Shown here piece by piece: positions 18,475-26,761 of a stretch of DNA of 64,000 nucleotides. Below the pieces are notes generated by a model, which made no database searches, was not told the origin of the DNA, and saw nothing but the letters and a program-made list of their open reading frames with translations. The position numbers were made by a program, and so were the translations under genes. Source of the DNA: Rufibacter roseolus (lineage in GTDB: Bacteria; Bacteroidota; Bacteroidia; Cytophagales; Hymenobacteraceae); NCBI RefSeq assembly GCF_017916365.1, contig NZ_JAFMSU010000001.1, positions 1,576,932 to 1,640,931 of the forward strand. Direction: 5' to 3'. The stretch's first letter is position 1. The number at the start of each line of letters is the position of its first letter.

Positions 18475-19602
18475 CAAACGTGTCATTAGTTTCTTCACCA
18501 TCTCATCTTTCCAGGTCCGGAAGGTGCCGGCAATGATCTGCTCGCGCGCCTGGCCCACCAGCCACAGGTAGAAGGTGATGTTATGCACACTGGCAATCTG
18601 GGCTCCCAGCATCTCAGTGGCATGCATAAGGTGGCGAAGATATGCCTTAGAGTAAAACGTGCTCACGTAGCCGCCAAGTTCCGCATCAATGGGGGAGAAG
18701 TCCTCCTTCCAGCGTTCGTTCCGGATGTTGATGATGCCTTGGGTAGTAAACAGCATGCCGTTCCGCGCATTACGGGTAGGCAGCACGCAGTCAAACATGT
18801 CTACGCCCAGGGCGATGTTCTCCAGGATGTTGGCTGGCGTGCCCACGCCCATGAGGTAACGCGGTTTGTCACTGGGCAGTATGTCGCAGACCAGTTCGGT
18901 CATCTCGTACATCATCTCGGCAGGCTCGCCTACCGATAATCCGCCGATGGCGTTTCCGGGCCGGTTTTTAGAAGCGATGGTCTCCGCACTTTGGATGCGC
19001 AGGTCTTTGTAGGTGCTGCCCTGCACAATGGGGAACAGCGTCTGCTCGTAGCCATACTTGCCCTCCGTAGAGTCAAAGCGGTCAATGCAGCGTTGCAGCC
19101 AACGGTGGGTGCGTTCCATAGAGTTGCGGGCGTAGGTGTAATCGCAGGGGTAAGGTGTGCACTCGTCAAAGGCCATGATGATATCCGCCCCGATGGTGCG
19201 CTGCGTGTCCATCACGTTCTCGGGGGTGAACAGGTGTGAGGAACCGTCAATGTGCGAGCGGAATTTCACGCCGTCTTCAATGATCTTGCGCGTGCCCGAG
19301 AGCGAGAACACCTGGTACCCGCCGCTGTCCGTTAAAATAGGGAAATCCCAGCCGTTGAATTTGTGCAGGCCGCCGGCTTTCTCCAGCACGTTGAGTCCTG
19401 GCCGCAGGTACAGGTGATAGGTGTTACCTAAGATAATCTGGGCCTTTACGTCTTCTTTTAGCTCGCGCTGGTGCACGGCTTTCACGGTGCCGGCGGTGCC
19501 CACCGGCATGAAAATAGGGGTTTGTATTTTGCCGTGCGCGGTGGTCAACTCACCGGCGCGGGCTTTGGAAGCGGGATCTTTCGCTACTAAATCAAAGGTC
19601 AT
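18472..19602 (-). CDS. tgt: Queuine tRNA-ribosyltransferase (tRNA-guanine transglycosylase)
   Basis: Exchanges guanine-34 for preQ1 in tRNAs of Asp, Asn, His and Tyr. The ATG at 19,600-19,602 is preferred to the TTG two codons upstream. Numbered from that TTG, the general base is D94 in LTDSGGYQVFSL and the nucleophile D273 in GVDMFDCVLPTRNARNG. The usual zinc ligands (CxCxxC) are missing: DAELGGYVSTFYSKAY stands at 308-322, while the final histidine (H342) remains. I recall the same loss in other Bacteroidota Tgt proteins, so it is probably lineage-wide. First gene of a unit with the Lpt permease. Confidence 0.96.
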   Translation of the reverse strand: MTFDLVAKDPASKARAGELTTAHGKIQTPIFMPVGTAGTVKAVHQRELKEDVKAQIILGNTYHLYLRPGLNVLEKAGGLHKFNGWDFPILTDSGGYQVFSLSGTRKIIEDGVKFRSHIDGSSHLFTPENVMDTQRTIGADIIMAFDECTPYPCDYTYARNSMERTHRWLQRCIDRFDSTEGKYGYEQTLFPIVQGSTYKDLRIQSAETIASKNRPGNAIGGLSVGEPAEMMYEMTELVCDILPSDKPRYLMGVGTPANILENIALGVDMFDCVLPTRNARNGMLFTTQGIINIRNERWKEDFSPIDAELGGYVSTFYSKAYLRHLMHATEMLGAQIASVHNITFYLWLVGQAREQIIAGTFRTWKDEMVKKLMTRL

Positions 19603-19682
19603 GTACAAGGGGTAAAGTGCTGGAAAAGCCTTGTTTATAGCTGGTGTGGGCGGCGGTTAGGCAACCCACGCTTTTCCAAACG

Positions 19683-19691
19683 GCAAAGATA
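19683..19691 (-). promoter_or_regulatory. Promoter -7 element for tgt
   Basis: TATCTTTGC on the minus strand, about 80 nt before the tgt start. No TTTG at the canonical upstream spacing. Confidence 0.55.
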
Positions 19692-19746
19692 CAAACAACC
19701 TTTTGTTCTGCCGCCCTGCGGGTAGGCTGCGCATGAATATTTGTGC

Positions 19747-19754
19747 TATTTTTG
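19747..19754 (+). promoter_or_regulatory. Putative -7 element for the glycosyltransferase-sigma factor pair
   Basis: TATTTTTG matches TAnnTTTG and lies inside the first codons of the longest glycosyltransferase frame. No -33 element was found. Confidence 0.4.
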
Positions 19755-19773
19755 GATTCTGTTTTCAATTGCT

Positions 19774-20904
19774 TTGGACTACTCATTCATTCTTTCTGCT
19801 TCCCTCTTCTATCTGCTGGTGGCCTGCGTGCTGGTGCAGTTGTTTTATGAGTTCTACTATTTCCTGCCGCTCGCTTTTCACCAAAGACAGGAGGTAGCCC
19901 CACCATCGGCTTTGCCGCCTTTGTCCATTCTTGTCTGTGCCCATAATGAGGTGGAGAACCTGAAAGAGCTGTTGCCGCTGTTGCTGGAGCAGGAATATCC
20001 GCAGCCAGTGGAGATCATTATCATAGATGACCGTTCCTGGGACGGCTCCCATGTGCTGGTGAAAGAATATGAATTGGAGCACCCCAACGTTAGATTACTG
20101 CGGGTGAAGGAAACCCCGGCGCTCATGAGCCCAAAAAAATACGCCCTTTTTCTGGGTATTAAAGCTGCTCAGTATGAGCACTTACTGCTCACCGATGCCG
20201 ACTGCAGGCCCCTTTCTGCCCAGTGGGCGCAGTACATGGCCAGCGGTTTTTTAGGCCAAAATGATATCATTTTAGGCGTTTCTCCGTATATGCAGATATA
20301 TGGATTCTTAAATCATTTGATCCGTTATGAAACCTTCTTAACGGCGATGCAGTATCTGTCGTTTGCCAAGAAGGGCCAGGCGTATATGGGAGTGGGGAGA
20401 AATCTGGCTTATACCAAATCAACGTTTTTACGTAACAAAGGCTTTGCCTCCCATATAAGGTCCTTGGGAGGGGACGATGATTTATTTGTGCAGGAAGCTG
20501 CCAAACACTCTGCCGTCCAGATTGTCATTGACCAAGACGCCCAGACAAGCAGCACCCCGGAAAGCCGGTGGCGCGACTGGTGGCGCCAGAAACGGAGACA
20601 TTTGGCGGCAGGGCGGCAGTACCAGAAGAAGGAGCAGTTCAGACTCGGACTTTTTGTCTTGTCAAATGGGCTATTTTATGTAATATCACCTGTTCTTTTA
20701 GGTTTACAGTATCAACTGCTATGGGTTGGCCTCATTATTGGGGTGAGGTATGCCGGACTGTACGGGACGTACCTACCGGTGGCCCGCCGCCTGCAAGACC
20801 CGCTCAAGTGGTGGCTGTTGCCCATATTGGAACTAGGATATTACCTCAATTACATAGGGATCGGGATCTCTGTTTTAACGACTAAAAAGGTAAGATGGAA
20901 GTAA
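19774..20904 (+). CDS. Family 2 glycosyltransferase, membrane-anchored
   Basis: GT-A glycosyltransferase: PLSILVCAHNEVENLKELLP opens the catalytic domain, LLTDADCRP holds the metal-binding DxD, LGGDDDLFVQEAA the acid/base region, and the SRWRDWWRQKRRHL segment matches the Q/RxxRW-like acceptor motif. One helix precedes the domain and two or three follow it. The frame could begin at TTG 19,741, but a TATTTTTG element lies just inside it; TTG 19,774 (LDYSFILSAS) is preferred. The stop codon lies inside the next gene (10-nt overlap with the sigma factor). The acceptor is unknown; a surface glycan or lipid is likely. Confidence 0.85.
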   Translation: MDYSFILSASLFYLLVACVLVQLFYEFYYFLPLAFHQRQEVAPPSALPPLSILVCAHNEVENLKELLPLLLEQEYPQPVEIIIIDDRSWDGSHVLVKEYELEHPNVRLLRVKETPALMSPKKYALFLGIKAAQYEHLLLTDADCRPLSAQWAQYMASGFLGQNDIILGVSPYMQIYGFLNHLIRYETFLTAMQYLSFAKKGQAYMGVGRNLAYTKSTFLRNKGFASHIRSLGGDDDLFVQEAAKHSAVQIVIDQDAQTSSTPESRWRDWWRQKRRHLAAGRQYQKKEQFRLGLFVLSNGLFYVISPVLLGLQYQLLWVGLIIGVRYAGLYGTYLPVARRLQDPLKWWLLPILELGYYLNYIGIGISVLTTKKVRWK

Positions 20905-21503
20905 ACAAACAATTCTCCGCGAAAGCGAAACACGATTTTAAACTGATCCAGTCAGCGGTGGAAGACGGAGATGAGAAGGCCTACGCCGAGCTGATGCAGA
21001 TCTACAAAAAGCCGGTTTACCACGTAGTCCTTAAGATGGTGCGCAACGCCGATGATGCCGAGGACCTCACCATTGAAGCCTTCGCGAAAGCCTTCCGTAA
21101 CCTGCATAAATTCAATCCGGAGTACGCCTTCAGTACCTGGCTTTTCCGTATCGCCACAAACAACTGTATTGACTTCATCCGGAAGAACAAGATCAAGACT
21201 ATGAGCATTGACTCAGCCATCAAGATCGATAACGGCGATGAGATCACCATTGATTTCAAAGACAACAACCTGAACCCGCAGGAGTCTGCCATCAAGAACC
21301 AGAAGATCGAGATCATGCAGTACATCGTGAGCAAGCTGCCAGACAAGTACCAGCGCCTGGTAACGCTGCGCTACTTTGACGAGCTGTCTTACGAGGAGAT
21401 TGCCACCGAACTCAGCGCCCCGTTGGGTACCGTAAAGGCCCAACTGCACCGCGCCCGCGAGTTGCTCTATGACATGGTGAAAAACAAAAAGCACCTGATC
21501 TAG
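20895..21503 (+). CDS. ECF-type RNA polymerase sigma factor
   Basis: 202 residues with region 2 (AYAELMQIYKKPVYHVVLKM, then DAEDLTIEAFAKAFRNLHKF and FSTWLFRIATNNCIDFIRK) and region 4 (LPDKYQRLVTLRYFDELSYE, EEIATELSAPLGTVKAQLHRA helix-turn-helix). It directs RNA polymerase to a regulon of its own. It overlaps the glycosyltransferase by 10 nt and has no anti-sigma factor beside it. The insert KTMSIDSAIKIDNGDEITID between the regions is acidic and longer than the usual ECF linker. Confidence 0.92.
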   Translation: MEVNKQFSAKAKHDFKLIQSAVEDGDEKAYAELMQIYKKPVYHVVLKMVRNADDAEDLTIEAFAKAFRNLHKFNPEYAFSTWLFRIATNNCIDFIRKNKIKTMSIDSAIKIDNGDEITIDFKDNNLNPQESAIKNQKIEIMQYIVSKLPDKYQRLVTLRYFDELSYEEIATELSAPLGTVKAQLHRARELLYDMVKNKKHLI

Positions 21504-21541
21504 CAAGTATCACGTAGCAAGATTTTAAAGTTGAAATGTTA

Positions 21542-21573
21542 GCAGAAAGCAGCCCATGTGGCTGCTTTCTGTG
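21542..21573 (+). terminator. Hairpin after the sigma factor gene
   Basis: GCAGAAAGCAGCC pairs with GGCTGCTTTCTG around CATGT, without a long T-tail. 39 nt past the stop codon. Confidence 0.6.
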
Positions 21574-21577
21574 CTTA

Positions 21578-21606
21578 GGGCCTGTTTTACAGAAATGGGT
21601 TGTAAA
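21578..21606. repeat. Dispersed palindrome copy
   Basis: GGGCCTGTTTTACAGAAAT followed by GGGTTGTAAAC; a degenerate family member. Confidence 0.55.
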
Positions 21607-21629
21607 CGGATTGATACACCAACCTCCCG

Positions 21630-21768
21630 CAAGTTTGAGCGCAGCGGTAACTTGTGGGTAATCATGTAGCCAGTTTGTAACTGGCTTTGACCATAATCAG
21701 GTATCGTATTTCGCCAGTTACAAACTGGCAGTCAATTTTACTCCAAGTTACCGCTCCGCTCAAACTTG
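21630..21768. repeat. Four-armed palindromic intergenic element (139 nt)
   Basis: Outer arms 21,630-21,654 and 21,744-21,768 are reverse complements at 24 of 25 positions. Inside are two 17-nt palindromes, GCCAGTTTGTAACTGGC (21,669-21,685) and GCCAGTTACAAACTGGC (21,713-21,729), which are exact reverse complements of each other. No open frame. A MITE-like or cruciform element between the sigma factor gene and rsmG. Confidence 0.85.
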
Positions 21769-21786
21769 AAGTATAGGAGATTTAAG

Positions 21787-21816
21787 ACCCTTTTCCTGAA
21801 AACAGCCTCAAAACAA
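21787..21816. repeat. Dispersed palindrome copy
   Basis: ACCCTTTTCCTGAAAACAGC and CTCAAAAC, preceded by ATTTAAG; it closely fits the right half of the consensus. Confidence 0.7.
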
Positions 21817-21859
21817 AACCACCATTACTGACTTCTGACAAACTCAGGACTCCTTTCGT

Positions 21860-21867
21860 TATCTTTG
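21860..21867 (+). promoter_or_regulatory. Promoter -7 element for rsmG
   Basis: TATCTTTG ends only 5 nt before the rsmG ATG, suggesting a leaderless or nearly leaderless transcript. Confidence 0.55.
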
Positions 21868-21872
21868 AGCCT

Positions 21873-22514
21873 ATGAACGCACAATCTGTGGATATCCTTA
21901 CCCATTACTTTCCAGATCTCACCCCAGAACAACAGCAGCAGTTTGCGCGCCTGGCGGAGCTGTACGTAGAGTGGAATTCCAAAATCAACGTGATCTCCCG
22001 CAAAGACATGGACAACATTGTGGTGCACCACCTGCTGCATTCCTTGGGCATTGCCAAAGTGGTGCAGTTTCCGGCGGGCACCTCTGTGATGGACGTAGGC
22101 ACCGGCGGTGGCTTGCCTGGATTACCTTTGGCTATCATGTTCCCTGAGGTGAAGTTCCACCTGGTAGATTCTATAGGCAAGAAGATCCATGTGGTGCAGG
22201 AGATTGCCCAGGAACTGCGCCTGCATAACGTGAAAGCCACCCACACTCGTGCCGAGCAGGTGCACGAAAAGTATGATTTCATTGTCAGCCGGGCTGTGGC
22301 CCGCTTGGCTACTTTCTACCAATGGATTCAGTTCAGCTACAAAAAAGACTCAGTGCCCGGTCAAGGTCTGTACTACCTCAAAGGTGGCGACCTAACCGAG
22401 GAACTAGCTGAGTCTGGTCTGGTGCACAAAGTGTTTGACTTGAGCAGTTACTTTCAGGAAGATTTCTTTGAGACGAAGAAAGTAGTGTTTGTGCCGCTGC
22501 ACCCAACGGCTTAG
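21873..22514 (+). CDS. rsmG: 16S rRNA (guanine-527-N7)-methyltransferase
   Basis: 213 residues, usual length. WNSKINVISRKDMDNIVVHH and the SAM site VMDVGTGGGLPGLPLAIMFP are hallmarks of GidB/RsmG, followed by HLVDSIGKKI and FIVSRAVARL. It methylates the 530 loop of 16S rRNA; loss gives low-level streptomycin resistance in other bacteria. Monocistronic, with a -7 element 5 nt before the ATG and a terminator behind it. Confidence 0.95.
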   Translation: MNAQSVDILTHYFPDLTPEQQQQFARLAELYVEWNSKINVISRKDMDNIVVHHLLHSLGIAKVVQFPAGTSVMDVGTGGGLPGLPLAIMFPEVKFHLVDSIGKKIHVVQEIAQELRLHNVKATHTRAEQVHEKYDFIVSRAVARLATFYQWIQFSYKKDSVPGQGLYYLKGGDLTEELAESGLVHKVFDLSSYFQEDFFETKKVVFVPLHPTA

Positions 22515-22542
22515 GCTGTTTTCTGAAAAGCAGCTCTGAAAT
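22514..22542. repeat. Dispersed palindrome copy
   Basis: GGCTGTTTTC then TGAAAAGCAGCTCTGAAAT, starting at the rsmG stop codon and before its terminator. Confidence 0.75.
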
Positions 22543-22557
22543 AGATTCAGATAAAAT

Positions 22558-22591
22558 GTAGAAGCCGCTTCAAATTTGGAGCGGCTTCTGC
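22558..22591. terminator. Bidirectional terminator between rsmG and the DUF5713-like gene
   Basis: AGAAGCCGCTTC and GAGCGGCTTCT arms around AAATTTG; T-rich on one side and A-rich on the other. Confidence 0.75.
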
Positions 22592-22626
22592 ATTTTATAA
22601 GTTAGAGCAAAGGCTCTATAGATTCA

Positions 22627-23082
22627 TTACCAAGTGCGCCATTTATCAATAATCGTAATATTGGTTTTAAACCCGGATGTTGTGATTATCCGCTCCATTT
22701 CATTGATAATTTGCTCTCGCGCTAAAGTGTCAATGTCATTGTTATCCTTTTCTGATAGTGCGTTGAAGTTCTCAATGCTTCTTTTGAGGATGGCTAATTC
22801 CTGCTCTTGATTAAGGTTAGGGTAATTGCGTTCTATCTCCTCCACCATATTCCTAAGAATGAGTTGGGCTTCCTTCACCATTTTCTTACTATGATAGGAG
22901 TCCTTAGCCATATCATGCAGAAAGCCTTTCTTTTTCAACTCCTGTATCTTCATAGCAGCAGTACCCTGTTGTAGCTTAGGACCTTCTTGCAACTTGTCAA
23001 TTGGAAAATTTTCAATAGGGTTGCCAGTGTAGCCTGTGGTAATAAGGCTAATTAGGATAAGAACAATGAATATCTGTTTCAT
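22627..23082 (-). CDS. Secreted DUF5713-like protein
   Basis: 151 residues. MKQIFIVLILISLITTGYTG is a signal peptide. The rest resembles DUF5713 as I remember it: KKKGFLHDMAKDSYHSKKMV near the start, then IENFNALSEKDNNDIDTLAR, and a C-terminal IIDKWRTW. DUF5713 members are usually cytoplasmic, so an exported version is slightly unusual. No function is known. It sits in the same direction upstream... of rsmG's terminator and follows the HEAT-cyclophilin gene by about 55 nt, so the two may form one unit. Confidence 0.65.
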   Translation of the reverse strand: MKQIFIVLILISLITTGYTGNPIENFPIDKLQEGPKLQQGTAAMKIQELKKKGFLHDMAKDSYHSKKMVKEAQLILRNMVEEIERNYPNLNQEQELAILKRSIENFNALSEKDNNDIDTLAREQIINEMERIITTSGFKTNITIIDKWRTW

Positions 23083-23137
23083 CAGGAATAATTGTCTACT
23101 TGGCTTAGGTTAGTGAGAAGCAACAAGGTCAGTTGTA

Positions 23138-25075
23138 TTACCTCACCAACTCCACTTTCTCAATCCTGTCCCCAATATTCAACTGATGTACCACGTCCAT
23201 ACCTTTTACCACGCGAGCGAAGATGGTGTATTTGCCGTCCAGGTGCGGGGTGGGAGAGTGGGTGATGAACCATTGGCAGCTCTCGGTGTCTTTGCCCGCC
23301 GAGGCCATGCCTACGTAGCCTTCCAGGTAGTTCAGGTCCGCGAACTCAGAGCGGATGGCGTAGTCAGTGGAGCCCCAGCCGTCGCCGCGGGGGCAGCCGC
23401 CCTGCGCCACGAAGTTGGGCACCACGCGGTGGTAGTTCTTGCCGTTGAAAAAGCCCTGCTCCAGCAATTCTACAAAGTTTGCGACTGAGCCTGGTGCATC
23501 TTCCACCAGCAGCTCAAAAGTGATGTCGCCTTTGGAGGTCTTCAGGCGGGCCTTCTGGGTTTTCTGCAGCTTGTTCACCGTGGCCCAGTTGATGGGGTGA
23601 CTGAAGGGGGTAGCCGGAATGGGCGCCGAGGTTTTGCCTTCCAGGTAATCCAGGGTTTTCTGCAGTTCCAGATAGGTCTCAATATCGCGGGGCAGGGTGA
23701 GTTTGTCACGGGCCTGCGTGAGGAAAGCACGGTCGGCGTAGGCGTCCTTCATCTTCAGGTCTGGGTTCCGGATGGCGCCCGCCGCGATGCCCACCATGGC
23801 TACATCCCCGGATTGGATGGCTTTTTGGAAAATCTGGTTAAAAACAGGCGCCGCCGAGGCGTCAAAGTTTTTCTGACCCCTGATGGCTGCCAACGCTTCA
23901 ATACCTGCTGTGCTGATGGCCGGGTGCGCCGCCCTAAAGGTCTGTTGTTCAATGAACGGGTACTGGGTGGCGTCTTTGCTGAGGGCCGTAAGCAAGGCCG
24001 CTTTCTCGTAAGGATTTTTCGCTGAGGCAAACCGCTTTTGGATTTCCTGGCTTACGGGCTGTTTTTGACCCGCAGAGGCCAGGGCAGCCCCAAACAAGGT
24101 GGCCCGCACGCGCCAGTCTTTCTGCTCCTCGGCTGCTTTCAGTAACCGCGCAGATTCAGTGGCGGGCGCTTTGGCGGTCAGGTACTCGGCAGCGGAGAGA
24201 GCCACTAGCGGGTGTTTGTCTGACAGGGCATTCCAGGCAGCAACCTGTACCGCTTCATAAGGCAACTGATACAAAGGCCGCACGGCATTGATCCGGACGC
24301 GGTAATCGGTGTCTTTCCGGAGCACTGCGTTTACCACCGGAGCCAGGCCCACGGTATCGGCCATTTTGCCTAGGGCCAGGGCTGCTGCCATGCGCACGTT
24401 GGCACTAGGGTCTTGCTGTACTACTTTAAACACCTGTGCTTTGGCCGGACTGGGGTCTAGTTTGGCAGTGCGGCCCAGAAAGTGGGCGGCACCCAGACGG
24501 GCTTCCTCCTGGCCTGAGGCCAGCAGCACCGCGGCCTTGGTGATGGCGCCGGTGTAATTGAGTTTCCGTTGGCCGGCGCGGTAAAGGGCCCAGGCCTGCG
24601 CCGCCTCCATCTGTGGTTGTGCCGTGTACCTGGAGATCATGTTCAACCCGTTCTGTGATGCGCATTTGCCCCAGGCCTCCAGAATCTCGGCCCTCACCGG
24701 AATGTTCTGCTCCTGGTTATACGCTTCCATCAACGCCGGTTCTGCCGAGGCACTTCCTATCTGCCCCAAAGCGTAGGCGCTTGCTTTCCGGACCTCGGTC
24801 TCCGGGTCTTTCAGGGCTGAGGATAGAGCGGGAACGGCGGTGCTGTCCTGCACCGATCCGAAGGCCAGGGCTGCCTCGCGGCGGTACATGGTTTCGGGGC
24901 GTTCCAGAAATTCCAGCAGAGCCTGGGTTTTGCGTTCGTCCTGCAGGGTGTAGATTCTGCGCAGGGTAGCATCGCTGAATTTATTCACGCCACCAGCGGC
25001 GCTGTTCTGGGCGGGTTGCCGGCACGCAACGGCCAGAAGAAGCAAAGCAGCGGCGTTTCTGAGTTGTTTTTTCAT
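23138..25075 (-). CDS. HEAT-repeat lipoprotein fused to a cyclophilin-type peptidyl-prolyl isomerase
   Basis: About 645 residues from the ATG at 25,073-25,075 (a GTG three codons earlier opens the longer frame). LLLLAVAC is a lipobox. Residues about 50-330 are HEAT repeats, e.g. ALAFGSVQDSTAVPALSSAL and KASAYALGQIGSASAEPALM. The last ~150 residues are a cyclophilin: KTSKGDITFELLVEDAPGSV, NYHRVVPNFVAQGG with the catalytic Arg, SCQWFITHSPTPHLDGKYTI. A periplasmic or outer-membrane folding factor with a built-in protein-binding solenoid is the natural reading (inference). The isomerase residues look intact. Confidence 0.9.
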   Translation of the reverse strand: MKKQLRNAAALLLLAVACRQPAQNSAAGGVNKFSDATLRRIYTLQDERKTQALLEFLERPETMYRREAALAFGSVQDSTAVPALSSALKDPETEVRKASAYALGQIGSASAEPALMEAYNQEQNIPVRAEILEAWGKCASQNGLNMISRYTAQPQMEAAQAWALYRAGQRKLNYTGAITKAAVLLASGQEEARLGAAHFLGRTAKLDPSPAKAQVFKVVQQDPSANVRMAAALALGKMADTVGLAPVVNAVLRKDTDYRVRINAVRPLYQLPYEAVQVAAWNALSDKHPLVALSAAEYLTAKAPATESARLLKAAEEQKDWRVRATLFGAALASAGQKQPVSQEIQKRFASAKNPYEKAALLTALSKDATQYPFIEQQTFRAAHPAISTAGIEALAAIRGQKNFDASAAPVFNQIFQKAIQSGDVAMVGIAAGAIRNPDLKMKDAYADRAFLTQARDKLTLPRDIETYLELQKTLDYLEGKTSAPIPATPFSHPINWATVNKLQKTQKARLKTSKGDITFELLVEDAPGSVANFVELLEQGFFNGKNYHRVVPNFVAQGGCPRGDGWGSTDYAIRSEFADLNYLEGYVGMASAGKDTESCQWFITHSPTPHLDGKYTIFARVVKGMDVVHQLNIGDRIEKVELVR

Positions 25076-25232
25076 AGAGAGCACTTGAGCACGGAAGATA
25101 CAAAAGAGTCCTGAGTCTTCGGCACGGCCACCTGGCAGCAGAAACCTAAATACCGTTTTTGTATTGTTTTGGGGAAAATGGGGGAGAAACGCCGCGTGGA
25201 TTGTCTTAAAAATGCAGACCTTTGCGCCAATT

Positions 25233-26423
25233 ATGATTACCGCTGCCCCCGCTACTAGTACCTATTCGTTTCGTTTCTGGATGCTGTGCCTGAGTTCATT
25301 TCTCTTTTCGGCCAGTTTCAACATGATCATCCCGGAGTTGCCCAACTTCCTCACCCACCTGGGCGGCGCCGATTACAAAGGCTACATCATTGGTTTGTTC
25401 ACGCTCACGGCCGGCCTCTCGCGCCCGTTCAGCGGCAAGCTCACCGATACCGTGGGCCGGTTACCGGTCATGTACTTCGGGGTGGCAGTCTGTATTCTGT
25501 GTAGTCTGCTGTACCCGCTGCTCACCACTGTTTTTGCGTTCCTGCTGCTGCGGCTCATCCACGGGTTCTCCACCGGTTTTACGCCCACGGGCGAGGCAGC
25601 GTACATCGCGGATATTGTGCCGTTGGAGCGGAGGGGCGCCGCCATCGGGATTTTCGGTCTGGCCGGAAGTTTGGGCTTGGCGGCCGGACCAGCCATTGGC
25701 GGGGAGTTCAGTCGGCATTTCTCTTTGGATGCGCTTTTCTATTCCTCCTCCGGCATGGCCTTGCTGTCCATTCTGGTGCTGGTAAACCTGAAGGAGACAC
25801 TGCCCAATCCGCAGAAATTCAGGGCCGGGTTGCTGCGCATCAAGAAGGATGAGATTTTTGAACCGCGGGTGATGCCCACTTTCATTGTAATGTTGCTCAC
25901 GCTGTTCTGCTACGGCGCCGTTCTCACCGTCACGCCCGATTTCAGCGAGCACCTGGGCATCCAGAACAAGGGACTGTTCTTTACTTTCTACACGGTTTCC
26001 TCCATAGGCGTGCGCTTTCTGGCAGGTCGTGCCTCAGATCGTTTCGGACGAGTTCCCATTCTGCGGGTTTCCACTTTCCTGATGGCTATCTCCATGGTGG
26101 TGCTGGGCTTAGCCGAAAACAAAACCATGTTCCTGGGCGCGGCGGTCCTGTACGGTTTCGGGACGGGCATGAACTCACCCACGCTCTACGCCTGGGCCAT
26201 CGACCTGAGCCACCCGGAACGTCGTGGCCGCGCCATGGCGACAGTGTACATCGCGTTGGAAGCCGGTATTGGTATCGGTGCTTTCGCCTCCGGCTGGATC
26301 TACGGAAATGAGATAGGCGCTATTCCTTATGTCTTCTGGGGCGCTGCTGCCCTTTGTTTTGTGGCGTTTCTGTATGTAATGGTGGGCAAGTTTGGGAAGA
26401 GAGTCCTGAGTTCAGAGTCTTGA
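25233..26423 (+). CDS. MFS transporter
   Basis: About 396 residues, twelve predicted helices. The start is set at the ATG at 25,233 (MITAAPATSTYSFRFWMLCL), immediately after the promoter-like GACCTTTGC; the longer frame uses a TTG at 25,164 and gives an unlikely Trp-rich start. The loop 2-3 motif GKLTDTVGRLPVMYFG and the loop 8-9 repeat GRASDRFGRVPILRVS are clear. FSTGFTPTGEAAYIADIVPL resembles drug-efflux and sugar-efflux members. Substrate unknown. It is divergent from the cyclophilin gene. Confidence 0.88.
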   Translation: MITAAPATSTYSFRFWMLCLSSFLFSASFNMIIPELPNFLTHLGGADYKGYIIGLFTLTAGLSRPFSGKLTDTVGRLPVMYFGVAVCILCSLLYPLLTTVFAFLLLRLIHGFSTGFTPTGEAAYIADIVPLERRGAAIGIFGLAGSLGLAAGPAIGGEFSRHFSLDALFYSSSGMALLSILVLVNLKETLPNPQKFRAGLLRIKKDEIFEPRVMPTFIVMLLTLFCYGAVLTVTPDFSEHLGIQNKGLFFTFYTVSSIGVRFLAGRASDRFGRVPILRVSTFLMAISMVVLGLAENKTMFLGAAVLYGFGTGMNSPTLYAWAIDLSHPERRGRAMATVYIALEAGIGIGAFASGWIYGNEIGAIPYVFWGAAALCFVAFLYVMVGKFGKRVLSSES

Positions 26424-26436
26424 GTCCTGAGTTGAG
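26401..26436. repeat. GAGTC-type heptad repeat, left copy
   Basis: GAGTCCTGAGTTCAGAGTCT and similar units overlapping the MFS stop codon. The region 26,762-26,793 holds complementary units, so the intergenic island between them is flanked by inverted repeats. Confidence 0.6.
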
Positions 26437-26530
26437 GGAAAGCAAGCGGGAGGTCTTAGTAGTACCGTTGCTGTTATCACCATAACTGTCCGGTTAACGG
26501 GAGCCTGAGCCGGTTTTCCTTGGAGTACCA

Positions 26531-26551
26531 CCTCGTTACAATGTAACGAGG
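26531..26551. repeat. Perfect 21-nt palindrome A
   Basis: CCTCGTTAC and GTAACGAGG, 9-bp arms around AAT. Confidence 0.85.
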
Positions 26552-26569
26552 CTACATTCTGGTCTGTAG

Positions 26570-26590
26570 CGACGTTACACTGTAACGTCG
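26570..26590. repeat. Perfect 21-nt palindrome B
   Basis: CGACGTTAC and GTAACGTCG, 9-bp arms around ACT, 18 nt from palindrome A and sharing its GTTAC...GTAAC core. Confidence 0.85.
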
Positions 26591-26659
26591 TACCCATTGC
26601 GGAGCCCGGTGCAAGGGCAACCACAAGGGATTGCCCCTACAAAAGATTATCCATAAACT

Positions 26660-26697
26660 TTTTATAGCCTGTTTTTAGTAAAAAGCACTAGAAACGC
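26660..26697. repeat. Dispersed palindrome copy
   Basis: TTTTATAGCCTGTTTTTAG and TAAAAAGCACTAGAAACG, in the island between convergent genes. Confidence 0.65.
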
Positions 26698-26761
26698 CAT
26701 TGTGGTTGTTGGTGTTAACACCACTAACGGCGTCTGTATTCAAGAGCTTCAGACCAAGAAT

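Noticed and set aside
21630..21768. Possible CRISPR fragment
   Set aside because: The repeats are inverted rather than direct and there are no unique spacers of constant length or cas genes.
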